DNA of 64,000 nucleotides from Bradyrhizobium diazoefficiens (GCF_018129965.1 NZ_JAFCKW010000003.1:310001-374000), one strand, 5' to 3'. Positions 37,993 to 46,458 are shown, counted from the stretch's first letter. Made by a program: numbers and translations. Notes: generated by a model not told the origin, from the sequence alone.

Positions 37993-40074
37993 TCAGGCCG
38001 CCTTCGGCGCATCGAGCAGGCCGCGGCGGCGCAGCAGCGCGTCGGGCTCCGGCGGCCGGCCGCGGAAGGCCTCATAGGCGGCTTCCGGGTCGAGCGATCC
38101 GCCGCTGGAATAGATGTCGTCGTGCAGGCGCTTGGCGACGGCGGGATCGAAGATGTCGCCGGCCTCCTCGAACGCGCCGAAGGCGTCCGCGTCCATCACC
38201 TCCGACCACATGTAGCTGTAATAGCCCGCGGCATAATGGTCGCCGGAGAAGATGTGGCCGAACTGCGTGGGCCGGTGACGCAGCGCGATCTCCTCGGGCA
38301 TGCCGATCTTCTCGAGTTCCTTCTTCTCGAACGCCCGCACATCCTGCGCGGCGGAGGCCGGCTGGGTGTGGAATTCGAGATCGATCAGCGCCGATGAGAC
38401 GAACTCGACGGTGGCAAAGCCCTGGTTAAATTTTCGCGCGGCGAGGAAGCGCCGGAGCAGATCGTCCGGCAGCGGCTCGCCGGTCTGGTAGTGGCGGGCG
38501 AACTTCTGGAGCACTTCGGGGCGCTCCTGCCAGTGCTCGTAGAGCTGGGAGGGCAGCTCTACGAAATCGGTGAACACGGAGGTGCCCGACAGCGACGGAT
38601 AGGTCACGTTGGAGAGCATGCCGTGCAGGCCGTGGCCGAATTCGTGGAACAGGGTGCGGGCATCGTCCGGCGACAGCAGCGAAGGCTCGCCGCCGGCGCC
38701 CTTGGCGAAGTTGCAGACGTTGATGATCAGGGGCGCGATCTCGCCGTCGAGCTTCTGCTGGTCGCGCAGCGAGGTCATCCAGGCGCCGGAGCGCTTCGAC
38801 GGGCGGGCATAGTAGTCGCCGTAGAACAGCGCCTTGTGCTTGCCGTCCGGCCCCTTCACCTCCCAGACCCGGACGTCCGGGTGCCAGACCGGAACGTCCT
38901 TGCGCTCTGCGAAGGTGATGCCGAACAGGCGCGTGGCGCAGTCGAAAGCGGCCGCGATCATGTGGTCGAGAGTCAGATAGGGCTTGATCGCGGCGTCATC
39001 GAAATTGGCGCGCTGCAGCCGCAGCTTCTCGGCATAGAAGCGCCAGTCCCAGGGCGCGAGCTTGAAATTGCCGCCCTCGGCGGTGATCAGCGCCTGCATC
39101 TCGTCGCGGTCGGCGAGCGCCCGCGCCCGTGCCGGCTTCCAGACCCGATCGAGCAGGCCACGCACGGCCTCAGGCGTCTTGGCCATGGAATCCTCGAGCC
39201 GGTAGGCCGCGAAGGTCGGGTAGCCGAGCAGTTTGGCGCTCTCCTCGCGCAGCTTCAGGATTTCGACGATGGTCGCGTTGTTGTCGTTGGAATTGCCGTT
39301 GTCGCCGCGCGCCGTAAAAGCCTTGTAGACCTTCTCGCGCAGGTCGCGCCGGGCCGAGCTCTTCAGGAACGGCTCGGTCGAGGACCGCGACAGCGTCACG
39401 ATGGCCTTGCCGGCCATGCCGCGCTCTTCCGCCGCAGCCCTGGCGGCCGCGACGAAACTCTCCGGCAGGCCCTGGCGGTCGCCCTCGCCAAGCTCCATGA
39501 ACCATTCCTGCTCGTCACCGAGCAGATGATGGCTGAAGCCGGTGCCGAGCGCGGCGAGCTTCTCGTTGATCTCCGCCATCCGCGTCTTGGCCCCCTCGGA
39601 GAGGCCGGCGCCGGCGCGATGGAAGCGGGTGTAGGTGCGCTCCAGCAGGCGGAGCTGCTCTGGCGTCAGGTCGAGCGCGGCGCGGTTTTCGTGCAGCTGG
39701 GCGATGCGGCCAAACAGCACGGCGTTCATCATGATCGGATTCCAGTGCCGCGCCATCCGCAGCGAGACCTCCTTGTCGATCTCCAGGATGGCCGGGTTGG
39801 AATGCGCCGAGACGAGGTCGTAGAAGACCGCCGCGACCTTGCCGAGCAGCTTGCCTGAGCGCTCCAGCGCCGTGATGGTGTTGGCGAAGTCGGCCGCGGC
39901 GGGATCGTTGGTGATCGCCGCGATCTCGGCGGAGTGATCGGCGAACGCCTGCTCGAAGGCCGGGAGGAAGTGTTCCGGCTGGATCTCGTCGAAAGGCGGG
40001 GTCGCAAACGGCGTCACCCAGGCCTTCAGCAGCGGATTGGTCTCGGCGTCCAAGGTTTGGCGGGTTTCTGACAT
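37993..40074 (-). CDS. M3-family oligopeptidase (PrlC/Dcp-like)
   Basis: The protein has 693 residues. Zinc site H477-E-F-G-H481 lies in FHEFGHGLHGMLS, with third ligand E506 in DFVELPSQ. The helical N-terminal two thirds (EHFLPAFEQAFADHSAEIAAI) and the C-terminal FGHIFSGDHYAAGYYSYMWSEV block fit oligopeptidase A/peptidyl-dipeptidase Dcp. There is no signal peptide; it degrades short peptides in the cytoplasm. DUF1007 starts 5 bases after its stop, so the metal-transport genes ride on this transcript; the functional link is not obvious. Confidence 0.93.
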   Translation of the reverse strand: MSETRQTLDAETNPLLKAWVTPFATPPFDEIQPEHFLPAFEQAFADHSAEIAAITNDPAAADFANTITALERSGKLLGKVAAVFYDLVSAHSNPAILEIDKEVSLRMARHWNPIMMNAVLFGRIAQLHENRAALDLTPEQLRLLERTYTRFHRAGAGLSEGAKTRMAEINEKLAALGTGFSHHLLGDEQEWFMELGEGDRQGLPESFVAAARAAAEERGMAGKAIVTLSRSSTEPFLKSSARRDLREKVYKAFTARGDNGNSNDNNATIVEILKLREESAKLLGYPTFAAYRLEDSMAKTPEAVRGLLDRVWKPARARALADRDEMQALITAEGGNFKLAPWDWRFYAEKLRLQRANFDDAAIKPYLTLDHMIAAAFDCATRLFGITFAERKDVPVWHPDVRVWEVKGPDGKHKALFYGDYYARPSKRSGAWMTSLRDQQKLDGEIAPLIINVCNFAKGAGGEPSLLSPDDARTLFHEFGHGLHGMLSNVTYPSLSGTSVFTDFVELPSQLYEHWQERPEVLQKFARHYQTGEPLPDDLLRRFLAARKFNQGFATVEFVSSALIDLEFHTQPASAAQDVRAFEKKELEKIGMPEEIALRHRPTQFGHIFSGDHYAAGYYSYMWSEVMDADAFGAFEEAGDIFDPAVAKRLHDDIYSSGGSLDPEAAYEAFRGRPPEPDALLRRRGLLDAPKAA

Positions 40075-40212
40075 CGCAAGTCCCGGTTTTTGAGCTGATT
40101 TGTTGAAGCCAGCTATAGCACGCGATGGGGCTTTTTTGGGCCATTTGGCCTTGCTCCCGCCCGCCTTTTCGAGGAGATTGCGGCCCTCGAAGCCAAGAGA
40201 CCCCTTAAGCCC

Positions 40213-40467
40213 ATGAACGCGCCCTCCTCGTCTTCACGTCAGATCGCCTGGCCCAGCGTCATCACCGTCATCAGCGCCGCCATCCTGATCGGCGCCGAAG
40301 TGTTCGGCGCGGCCTTCGCGGGCGGCTGGGCGCTCGCGATCCTGTTCGGGCTCGGCGATCAAGGCGCGCACATCCTTCAGGCCGTGCTGTTCGCGCTCGG
40401 CGTGCTGGTGATGACGGCGTTCGTCCGCGCAGCTCAGCGCGTCGAGCCCTTCACCAGGCGCGGCTGA
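40213..40467 (+). CDS. Small two-helix membrane protein, unknown function
   Basis: The protein has 84 residues: a short polar N-terminus, then two membrane helices (about 14-34 and 54-70) separated by GGWALAILFGLGDQGAH, then a basic tail. The start follows the M3 gene promoter region in divergent orientation. I do not recognise a family; similar short proteins are common in Bradyrhizobium annotations. Strong third-position GC supports coding. Confidence 0.65.
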   Translation: MNAPSSSSRQIAWPSVITVISAAILIGAEVFGAAFAGGWALAILFGLGDQGAHILQAVLFALGVLVMTAFVRAAQRVEPFTRRG

Positions 40468-40585
40468 CGCGCGCAAGCGACGCTCGCCGTTAGGCAGAAC
40501 TTAACGCGCGTTCATCTTCCGCGTCGCGCGCGCAACACAGCGCAAGCAGACGTTAGGCAAATCTGCCCGCAGCCTAAAAAAATTC

Positions 40586-40614
40586 TTGCGAAGCCGATTC
40601 AAAACGCTTATGTG
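40586..40614 (+). promoter_or_regulatory. Promoter upstream of the speF-type leader
   Basis: TTGCGA (40586-40591), a 17-base spacer and TATGTG (40609-40614) predict a start near 40621, just before the structured leader. It is AT-rich compared with the surroundings. Confidence 0.5.
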
Positions 40615-40620
40615 CGCTCT

Positions 40621-41116
40621 TGCCCAATTTCGCACGTGCCTGTGGTCGTGTGTCAGTCGGTAGGTATCCGGACAAGAGGCCGGACAGCCGCCAAGGGGTG
40701 AAGAAGCCGAGGGGCTCTTCGGAAGTGCGGAAGTCGAAAGGCTGAAGCAGACTCCGGGGCGTCCAGCATCTCTCTCAAAGAGATGCCTTGTCGAAGGTGA
40801 CTTCACTTCTTGCAACCGTGACTGGCAGCCGGAGGCGAACCGGCGCACCCCGCTCTCAACGGGGGACGCGACTTAAAGCAACGACGGATCGGGCTTTTTT
40901 GGTCTCTACCGGCAGTCCAACGCCGGCGCGGGCTACTGAAAAGGCTTGTCCTTCATTGCCAGGTGTGCGGGCGGGAAATTCCCAACCAATCCACGGCAGC
41001 ACAGTCTGATGAGAGTCTTTGGCTCGTCGCGCCTCCATCGCGCGATCTGGCCGGGGCGCTGATCCGACGACATTTTTTGAACGGATCCCCGTCGCTGGGC
41101 CGTTTGGGAGAGTGCT
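40621..41116 (+). ncRNA. speF-type leader RNA of the polyamine operon
   Basis: About 500 bases without a gene precede the ornithine decarboxylase start. The leader is dense in short hairpins (CCGGACAAGAGGCCGG; GAAGCCGAGGGGCUCUUC; UCUCUCAAAGAGA; CCGGAGGCGAACCGG; CCCCGCUCUCAACGGGG) and then a GAUCGGGCUUUUUUGG stretch near 40887-40902 that could act as an attenuator. Position, purine-rich loops and the downstream gene fit the Rfam speF motif described upstream of speF in alphaproteobacteria. It presumably tunes the operon to polyamine or ornithine level; no ligand is established. Confidence 0.75.
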
Positions 41117-42259
41117 ATGACCGAACGTATTCAGGAATTCCTGCGCAACCGCCGCAGCGAGGGCCGGGACACCGAGCCTTGCCTCGTGGTCGATCTCGAA
41201 GTCGTGCGCGACAACTACCAGACCTTTGCCAAGGCGTTGCCCGACAGCCGCGTGTTCTATGCCGTCAAGGCGAACCCGGCGCCGGAAGTGCTGGCGCTGC
41301 TCGCGTCGATGGGCTCCTGCTTCGACACCGCGACGGTCGCCGAGATCGAGATGGCGCTGGCCGCGGGTGCGACGCCCGACCGCATCTCCTTCGGCAATAC
41401 GATCAAGAAGGAGCGCGACATCGCGCGCGCTTTCGCGCTCGGCATCCGGTTGTTCGCGGTCGATTGCGCCGCCGAAGTCGAGAAGGTCGCCCGTGCCGCC
41501 CCCGGCGCGAAGGTGTTCTGCCGCATCCTCTATGACTGCGCCGGCGCCGAATGGCCGCTGTCGCGCAAGTTCGGCTGCGACCCGGAGATGGCCGTCGAGG
41601 TGCTCGACGTTGCCAAGCGCCTGGGCCTCGAGCCGTGCGGCATCTCCTTCCATGTCGGCTCGCAGCAGCGCAAGGTGAAGGCGTGGGACCGTGCGCTGGC
41701 GATGGCCTCGCAGGTGTTCCGCGACTGCGCCGAGCGCGGCATCAACCTGACCATGGTCAACATGGGCGGCGGCTTCCCGACCAAGTACCTCAAGGACGTG
41801 CCGCCGGTGGTGACCTACGGCCGCTCGATCTTCCGCGCGCTGCGCAAGCACTTCGGCAACCAGATTCCGGAGACCATCATCGAGCCGGGCCGCGGCATGG
41901 TGGGCAACGCCGGCATCATCGAATCCGAGGTCGTGCTCATCTCGAAGAAGAGCGACGAGGACGAGGTGCGCTGGGTGTATCTCGACATCGGCAAGTTCGG
42001 CGGTCTCGCCGAGACCATGGACGAGTCGATCCGCTACGCCATCCGCACCCCGCATGACGGTGCGGACATGACGCCGTGCGTGCTCGCGGGGCCGACCTGC
42101 GACAGCGCCGACGTGCTGTACGAGAAGAACCCGTACCCGCTGCCCGTCACGCTCGAGATCGGCGACAAGCTGCTGATCGAAGGGACCGGGGCCTATACGT
42201 CGACCTACTCGGCGGTGGCTTTCAACGGCATTCCGCCGCTGAAGACGTACCACATCTAA
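41117..42259 (+). CDS. Type III PLP-dependent ornithine/lysine decarboxylase
   Basis: The 380-residue protein has the alanine-racemase-type fold of eukaryotic-like ODC. PLP lysine is K51 in VFYAVKANP. HVGSQQ (His stacking on PLP), MGGGFP (phosphate loop), EPGRG and GPTCDSADV (Cys/Asp from the second subunit of the dimer) are all present. It makes putrescine from ornithine (or cadaverine from lysine). GGGAG lies 7-8 bases upstream. It is first gene of the cluster ODC-GNAT-RidA-homospermidine synthase, behind the long leader. Confidence 0.92.
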   Translation: MTERIQEFLRNRRSEGRDTEPCLVVDLEVVRDNYQTFAKALPDSRVFYAVKANPAPEVLALLASMGSCFDTATVAEIEMALAAGATPDRISFGNTIKKERDIARAFALGIRLFAVDCAAEVEKVARAAPGAKVFCRILYDCAGAEWPLSRKFGCDPEMAVEVLDVAKRLGLEPCGISFHVGSQQRKVKAWDRALAMASQVFRDCAERGINLTMVNMGGGFPTKYLKDVPPVVTYGRSIFRALRKHFGNQIPETIIEPGRGMVGNAGIIESEVVLISKKSDEDEVRWVYLDIGKFGGLAETMDESIRYAIRTPHDGADMTPCVLAGPTCDSADVLYEKNPYPLPVTLEIGDKLLIEGTGAYTSTYSAVAFNGIPPLKTYHI

Positions 42260-42292
42260 GCAGCCTCTCTTTTTCCGAGGCCTGACGAACCC

Positions 42293-42377
42293 GGGAGCCG
42301 GCTGGCCGGCTCCCTCCCTGACATTTCGATTTCTGACGACGCCTTGAATCGGCGTGCTTCGCGCACGTCGGTTCAAG
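42293..42377 (+). other. Two strong hairpins between the decarboxylase and GNAT genes
   Basis: Hairpin 1 (42293-42314) has GGGAGCCGG/CCGGCTCCC arms with loop CTGG. Hairpin 2 (42343-42377) has 15 paired bases including G-T pairs, CTTGAATCGGCGTGC to GCACGTCGGTTCAAG, loop TTCGC, ending 16 bases before the GNAT ATG. Neither has a T tract. They could stabilise the upstream mRNA 3' end or limit read-through. Confidence 0.65.
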
Positions 42378-42393
42378 CGGGGACTGACGCGCC

Positions 42394-42981
42394 ATGACTG
42401 CTTTTCGGAAGACACAGGTTGCCCTCACCTCGAAAGCCGCTCCGTTCGCGATCCGTGCGGAACGTGCTGCCGACGTCGCCGCCCGTGAAGCGCTGCTGGA
42501 TGCCTGCTTTGGCGAGAACCGCCATGACCGCACCTGCCAGCGCCTGCGCGACGGACGCGCACCAGCCGCAGGCCTTGCCCTGTCGGCGGTGCGCGAGGGG
42601 ACACTCGTGGGAACCGTGCGGCTGTGGCACGTCAGCGCCGGAGGCAGGCCCGCTCTGGTCCTCGGACCGCTGGCGGTGGACCCTGCCTGCCGCGAGCTCG
42701 GGATCGGCGCCGCGCTGATGCAACAAGCGCTGGCCGCCGCCCGGGCGCGCGGGCATGACGCCGTGATCCTGCTGGGCGATGCCCCCTATTACGCCCGCTT
42801 CGGTTTCTCGCCCGGGAAGACCGGCGCGCTCTCCCTGCCGGGCCCGTTCGAGCGCGACCGCCTGCTGGCGATCGAATTCCAGGCTGGTGCGCTGGACGGC
42901 GCCGAGGGGATGATCGTCCCGACCGGCGCGGCCCTGTCCAAACGGAGGGTGGTTCGTCCCCTTCAGGCGCGCGCGGCCTAA
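42394..42981 (+). CDS. GNAT-family N-acetyltransferase
   Basis: The protein has 195 residues. The GNAT core runs from AIRAERAADVAAREALLDACFGENRHDRTC, through LGPLAVDPACRELGIGAALMQQAL (acetyl-CoA pyrophosphate loop R-x-x-G-I-G-A) to LLGDAPYYARFGFSPG, as in YhbS-like enzymes. It uses acetyl-CoA to acetylate an amine. Its place between ornithine decarboxylase and homospermidine synthase suggests a polyamine or related amine substrate, but this is inference only. Two hairpins precede the start. Confidence 0.85.
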   Translation: MTAFRKTQVALTSKAAPFAIRAERAADVAAREALLDACFGENRHDRTCQRLRDGRAPAAGLALSAVREGTLVGTVRLWHVSAGGRPALVLGPLAVDPACRELGIGAALMQQALAAARARGHDAVILLGDAPYYARFGFSPGKTGALSLPGPFERDRLLAIEFQAGALDGAEGMIVPTGAALSKRRVVRPLQARAA

Positions 42982-43123
42982 GACATCGCCATGATGGCGA
43001 GGGACCGGAGCCGCGTTGAGCGGCCATGCCCGGCCGCGCTTGCGCCGGTCTTGCGTTCCTTGGGGGTTGCGCGGGCCTGCAAATTGCCCGTAAACCCCAC
43101 GAAATTCCCTTCAATCGAGGCCC

Positions 43124-43519
43124 ATGACCATGTCCCGCCGACTGATTTCCACGGGCTCCCCGTTCGAGAAGACTGCCGGCTACAGCCGCGCCGTGATCGA
43201 CGGCGATTTCGCCTTCGTCGCGGGAACCACCGGTTATGACTACACGACCATGAGCATGCCGGCCGATGTCACCAGCCAGTCACGCAACTGCTTCAAGACC
43301 ATCGAGGCGGCCCTGAAGGAGGGCGGATTCGAGATGGCCGATATCGTCCGCGTGACCTACTACCTCACCGATGCCAGGGATGCAGACGCCCACTTTGCAG
43401 TCTGCGGCGAAGTCCTCGGCGAGATCCGTCCGGCCGCAACGCTTCTCGTCGTCTCGGCGCTCTATAAGCCCGAGATGAAAGTCGAGATCGAAGCCACCGC
43501 CAAGCGCCGCAGCATCTGA
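43124..43519 (+). CDS. RidA/YjgF-family protein
   Basis: The protein has 131 residues. The family core is visible: YSRAVIDGDFAFVAGTTGYDY, a central AALKEGGFEMADIVRVTYYLTD and the end RPAATLLVVSALYKPEMKVEIEATA with the active-site arginine before the last strands. RidA hydrolyses reactive enamine/imine intermediates from PLP enzymes, which would suit a partner of the PLP decarboxylase in this operon. A second ATG at 43130 is possible. Confidence 0.9.
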   Translation: MTMSRRLISTGSPFEKTAGYSRAVIDGDFAFVAGTTGYDYTTMSMPADVTSQSRNCFKTIEAALKEGGFEMADIVRVTYYLTDARDADAHFAVCGEVLGEIRPAATLLVVSALYKPEMKVEIEATAKRRSI

Positions 43520-43584
43520 CGAGCGCCGCAGCGCCTGATCCAGTCACCCCTTTCCCCGCCAGCACGTTCCGGAGAAACCATCCC

Positions 43585-45027
43585 ATGAGCACCCCCTCGC
43601 AGATCTACGCGAAGATCACTGGTCCCATCGTCATGGTCGGCTTCGGCTCCATCGGCAAAGGCACGCTCCCGCTGATCGAGCGGCATCTCGATTACGACAA
43701 GTCGCGCGTCACCGTGATCGACCCCAAGGACGAGGGCCGCAAGGCGCATTGCGAGAAGCACAATGTCCGCTTCATCCAGAAGGCCGTGACCAGGGACAAT
43801 TACCGCGAATTGCTGACACCGCTGCTCACCGAAGGCGGCGGCCAGGGCTTTTGCGTCAATCTCTCGGTCGATACCGGCTCCACCGACATCATGGAGCTCT
43901 GCAACGAGCTTGGCGCCCTCTATATCGACACCGTCAACGAGCCCTGGCTCGGCTTCTATTTCGATTCGTCGAAGGGTCCCGAGGCACGCTCCAACTATGC
44001 GCTGCGCGAAGTGACGCTGGCCGCCAAGCGGGCGCGCCCGGCGGGCTCGACCACGGCCGTCTCCTGCTGCGGCGCCAATCCCGGCATGGTCTCCTTCTTC
44101 GTCAAGCAGGCGCTGCTCAACGTCGCCGCCGACCTCAAGCTAAACGCTCCCAAGCCCAAGACCAGGGCGGAATGGGCGGATCTGATGCGGCAAGCCGGCA
44201 TCAAGGGCATCCACATCGCCGAACGCGACACCCAGCGCTCCAAGACGCCGAAGGAGCCTGATGTCTTCGTCAACACCTGGTCGGTGGAAGGTTTCCTGTC
44301 GGAAGGCGTGCAGCCGTCCGAACTCGGCTGGGGCACCCATGAAAAATGGATGCCGGAGAATGCGCGGACCCACGAGGCCGGCTGCGGCGCGGCCATCTAC
44401 CTGATGCAGCCCGGTGCCAACACGCGCGTGCGCACCTGGTGCCCGACCCGCGGCGCGCAATATGGCTTCCTCGTCACCCACAACGAGTCGATCTCGATTG
44501 CCGATTACTTCACCGTGCGCGACGCCTCGGGCACGGCGGTCTACCGGCCGACCTGCCACTACGCCTATCACCCGGCCGACGATGCCGTGCTGTCGCTGCA
44601 TGAAATGTTCGGCCGCGCCGCCAAGATGCAGGAAAAGCACCACATCCTCGACGAGAACGAGATCGTCGACGGTATCGACGAGCTCGGCGTGCTGCTGTTC
44701 GGCCACGACAACAACGCCTATTGGTACGGCTCGCAGCTCTCGATCGAAGAGACCCGCAAGCTTGCGCCCTATCAGAATGCGACCGGCCTGCAGGTGACCT
44801 CCGCCGTGCTCGGCGGCATGGTATGGGCGCTGGAGAACCCAAACGAAGGCATCGTCGAAGCCGACGAAATGGATTTCGACCGGCTGCTCGAAATCCAGAT
44901 GCCCTATCTCGGCCCTGTGAAGGGCTTCTACACCGACTGGACGCCGCTGACGGATCGCCCGGGACTGTTCCCGGAAGATATCGACACCAGCGACCCCTGG
45001 CAGTTCCGGAATATTCTGGTGCGGTAG
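43585..45027 (+). CDS. hss: Homospermidine synthase
   Basis: The protein has 480 residues. The NAD-binding Rossmann start is IVMVGFGSIGKGTLPLIERH (16-34). Conserved blocks DTVNEPWLGFYFD, SCCGANPGMVSFFVKQAL, GWGTHEKWMP and YGFLVTHNES fit bacterial Hss of Rhizobiales. It joins two putrescines (or putrescine and spermidine) into sym-homospermidine with NAD+ as prosthetic group. Homospermidine is the main long polyamine of these bacteria. GGAG lies nine bases upstream. Last gene of the polyamine cluster. Confidence 0.95.
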   Translation: MSTPSQIYAKITGPIVMVGFGSIGKGTLPLIERHLDYDKSRVTVIDPKDEGRKAHCEKHNVRFIQKAVTRDNYRELLTPLLTEGGGQGFCVNLSVDTGSTDIMELCNELGALYIDTVNEPWLGFYFDSSKGPEARSNYALREVTLAAKRARPAGSTTAVSCCGANPGMVSFFVKQALLNVAADLKLNAPKPKTRAEWADLMRQAGIKGIHIAERDTQRSKTPKEPDVFVNTWSVEGFLSEGVQPSELGWGTHEKWMPENARTHEAGCGAAIYLMQPGANTRVRTWCPTRGAQYGFLVTHNESISIADYFTVRDASGTAVYRPTCHYAYHPADDAVLSLHEMFGRAAKMQEKHHILDENEIVDGIDELGVLLFGHDNNAYWYGSQLSIEETRKLAPYQNATGLQVTSAVLGGMVWALENPNEGIVEADEMDFDRLLEIQMPYLGPVKGFYTDWTPLTDRPGLFPEDIDTSDPWQFRNILVR

Positions 45028-45054
45028 GGGGCGCGCCCCGTCCCGCCCGTCGCT

Positions 45055-45150
45055 GTCATGCCCCGCGAAAGCGGGGCCTCCAGTACGCCGCAGCCTTTGG
45101 ATTGAATCACAACCGTCTCGGAGTTCTCGATCGCCCGCCTGCGCGGGCGC
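45055..45150. repeat. Palindromic repeat family A, copy 2 (inverse orientation)
   Basis: Its reverse complement aligns along its whole length with the element at 28715-28814: CGCCCGC-loop-GCGGGCGATC, TCCGAGAC-GTTGTGAT, CGGCGTACTGGA, GCCCC...GCATGAC. Each end is a GC hairpin (CCCCGC-GAAA-GCGGGG and CGCCCGC-CT-GCGCGGGCG). Confidence 0.8.
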
Positions 45151-45172
45151 CGGCACCGTGGTGAGCGGCCGT

Positions 45173-45502
45173 CTACTTTTTCTCAATCGGCGGCGCGAAC
45201 TTCTCCGCTGGAGCCGGCGGCAATGCCGGCTTCACCGCGCCTTGCGTCTGCGGATCCGGGCGGGCCGGCTCCGGAGCCGGCGTGGTCGGCCGGTCACCGC
45301 CGGGCTTGGCTTCGGCGGGCGTCTTGCTCTGATCGTCGGAGGGCGTGCCCTGCAGCGGCTGCGTCGCTTGGGCGAGTTCCATGCGGCCTTCGGCGCGGAT
45401 CTCCGCCAGGGAGATAACGGACACCACGACGCCTGGCGTCAACAGCGCACAGGCCATCATCAGGTCGAACTTCGGTCTGCGCTTGTTGTCTTGGCCGGGC
45501 AT
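45173..45502 (-). CDS. Small membrane-anchored Pro-rich hypothetical protein
   Basis: The protein has about 109 residues. A basic N-terminus (PGQDNKRRPKFD) precedes one membrane helix (about 14-32), then a Pro/Ala/Lys/Gln-rich tail to the end. This would place an unstructured arm in the periplasm, in the manner of TonB-like or spacer proteins, but no TonB signature is present. The start at 45502 is chosen to begin just before the basic stretch; a further upstream in-frame start at 45559 cannot be excluded. I do not recognise a family. Confidence 0.6.
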   Translation of the reverse strand: MPGQDNKRRPKFDLMMACALLTPGVVVSVISLAEIRAEGRMELAQATQPLQGTPSDDQSKTPAEAKPGGDRPTTPAPEPARPDPQTQGAVKPALPPAPAEKFAPPIEKK

Positions 45503-45598
45503 ATCGATCACCGCCTTTGTCTGCGGGATCAACGAAATGGCCCAACCGGGGTTCCGCACGCGGTGAAATGGCCTCCTTGGCGCGCCAAAACGCCGCGC

Positions 45599-46315
45599 TC
45601 AGTCCGAAGTGCTGAGTTCCCAGGTGGCATGGCGCACGCCTGGCAGGTGCTGCAGATCGGTCGCCACCGCGTTCAGCTCGTTGGGATCGACCGCGGTCGC
45701 GACCAGCTCTGCGACGATCTCGATCAGATCGTCCCCGGTTTCGACCACGTCGACATCGGCCACCGGGTACTTTGCGGCCTCGAGCTTTTCGACCAGCCGG
45801 TCACGCATGTCGGGCACGGCATCCGGCGCGACCGCGAGCTTGAAGTAGTACGTCGCCTCCGAACTCTGCTCGTTCAGCGGGATGCGGTTGATGGCGTTGA
45901 CCAGCGGCCGCAGCAGCGTGTTGCCGGCGATGACAAACACGGTGAGCGCGGCGGCCTGCGCCACCATGTCGGCGCCCGCGCAGGAGCCGACGGCGGCAGA
46001 TGCCCACAGCGTCGCCGCGGTGTTGAGCCCGCGCACGTCCATGCCCTGCTTCATGATGACGCCGGCACCGAGGAAGCCGATGCCGGAGACGACGTAGGAG
46101 ATTACCCGGACCGCGCCGTCCGAGCCGGTCAGATGCATGGCAAGATCGACGAAGGCCGCAGCCCCGACCGCGACCAGCACGTTGGTGCGCAGGCCCGCGG
46201 TTCGCTGCCGATACTGCCGCTCGGCGCCGATCAGCGTGCCCAGCACGAAGGCCGTGAACAGGCTGATCAGCGTGTCGGCGAAGTCAGCAATCTGGAAGGT
46301 CGTCAGAAACCGCAT
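45599..46315 (-). CDS. MgtC/SapB-family membrane protein
   Basis: The protein has 238 residues. The MgtC membrane domain (about 10-140) has LGTLIGAERQYRQRTAGLRTN, SGIGFLGAGVIMKQG and GLNTAATLWASAAVG signatures. A C-terminal ACT-like soluble domain follows (ATYYFKLAVAPDAVPDMRDRLVEKL). The family inhibits or modulates F-ATPase and aids growth at low Mg2+; in other members it is a general inner-membrane protein. ATG at 46315 is chosen; further upstream the frame runs into a palindromic repeat. Confidence 0.9.
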   Translation of the reverse strand: MRFLTTFQIADFADTLISLFTAFVLGTLIGAERQYRQRTAGLRTNVLVAVGAAAFVDLAMHLTGSDGAVRVISYVVSGIGFLGAGVIMKQGMDVRGLNTAATLWASAAVGSCAGADMVAQAAALTVFVIAGNTLLRPLVNAINRIPLNEQSSEATYYFKLAVAPDAVPDMRDRLVEKLEAAKYPVADVDVVETGDDLIEIVAELVATAVDPNELNAVATDLQHLPGVRHATWELSTSD

Positions 46316-46342
46316 ATGTCTGCGCCGCCGTTTAGAGGTGCG

Positions 46343-46441
46343 GTAGGATGGGTAAAGGCGCTCTTCGCGCGCGACGTACCCACCACTTTTGTTTCGCCGA
46401 GTGATGGTGGGCGGCGCAAGGGCGCCTCTGCCCACCCTACG
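46343..46441. repeat. Palindromic repeat family C (about 99 bp)
   Basis: The inverted ends are GTAGGATGGGTAAAGGCGC and GCGCCTCTGCCCACCCTAC. The 'GTAGGGTGGGC' end is one I associate with a common bacterial intergenic element. It lies between the divergent MgtC start and the WD40 gene's 3' end. Confidence 0.75.
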
Positions 46442-46458
46442 GTCAGAACGATGACAGA

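Noticed and set aside
36222..38075. A 617-codon frame that could suggest a DUF1007-NicO fusion
   Set aside because: The part right of 37358 is out of frame with the true DUF1007 gene, which has its own start and signal peptide. The two genes are separate with a 4-base overlap.
42293..42314. First hairpin after the ornithine decarboxylase as a Rho-independent terminator
   Set aside because: No T tract follows it, and the cluster genes continue in the same direction.
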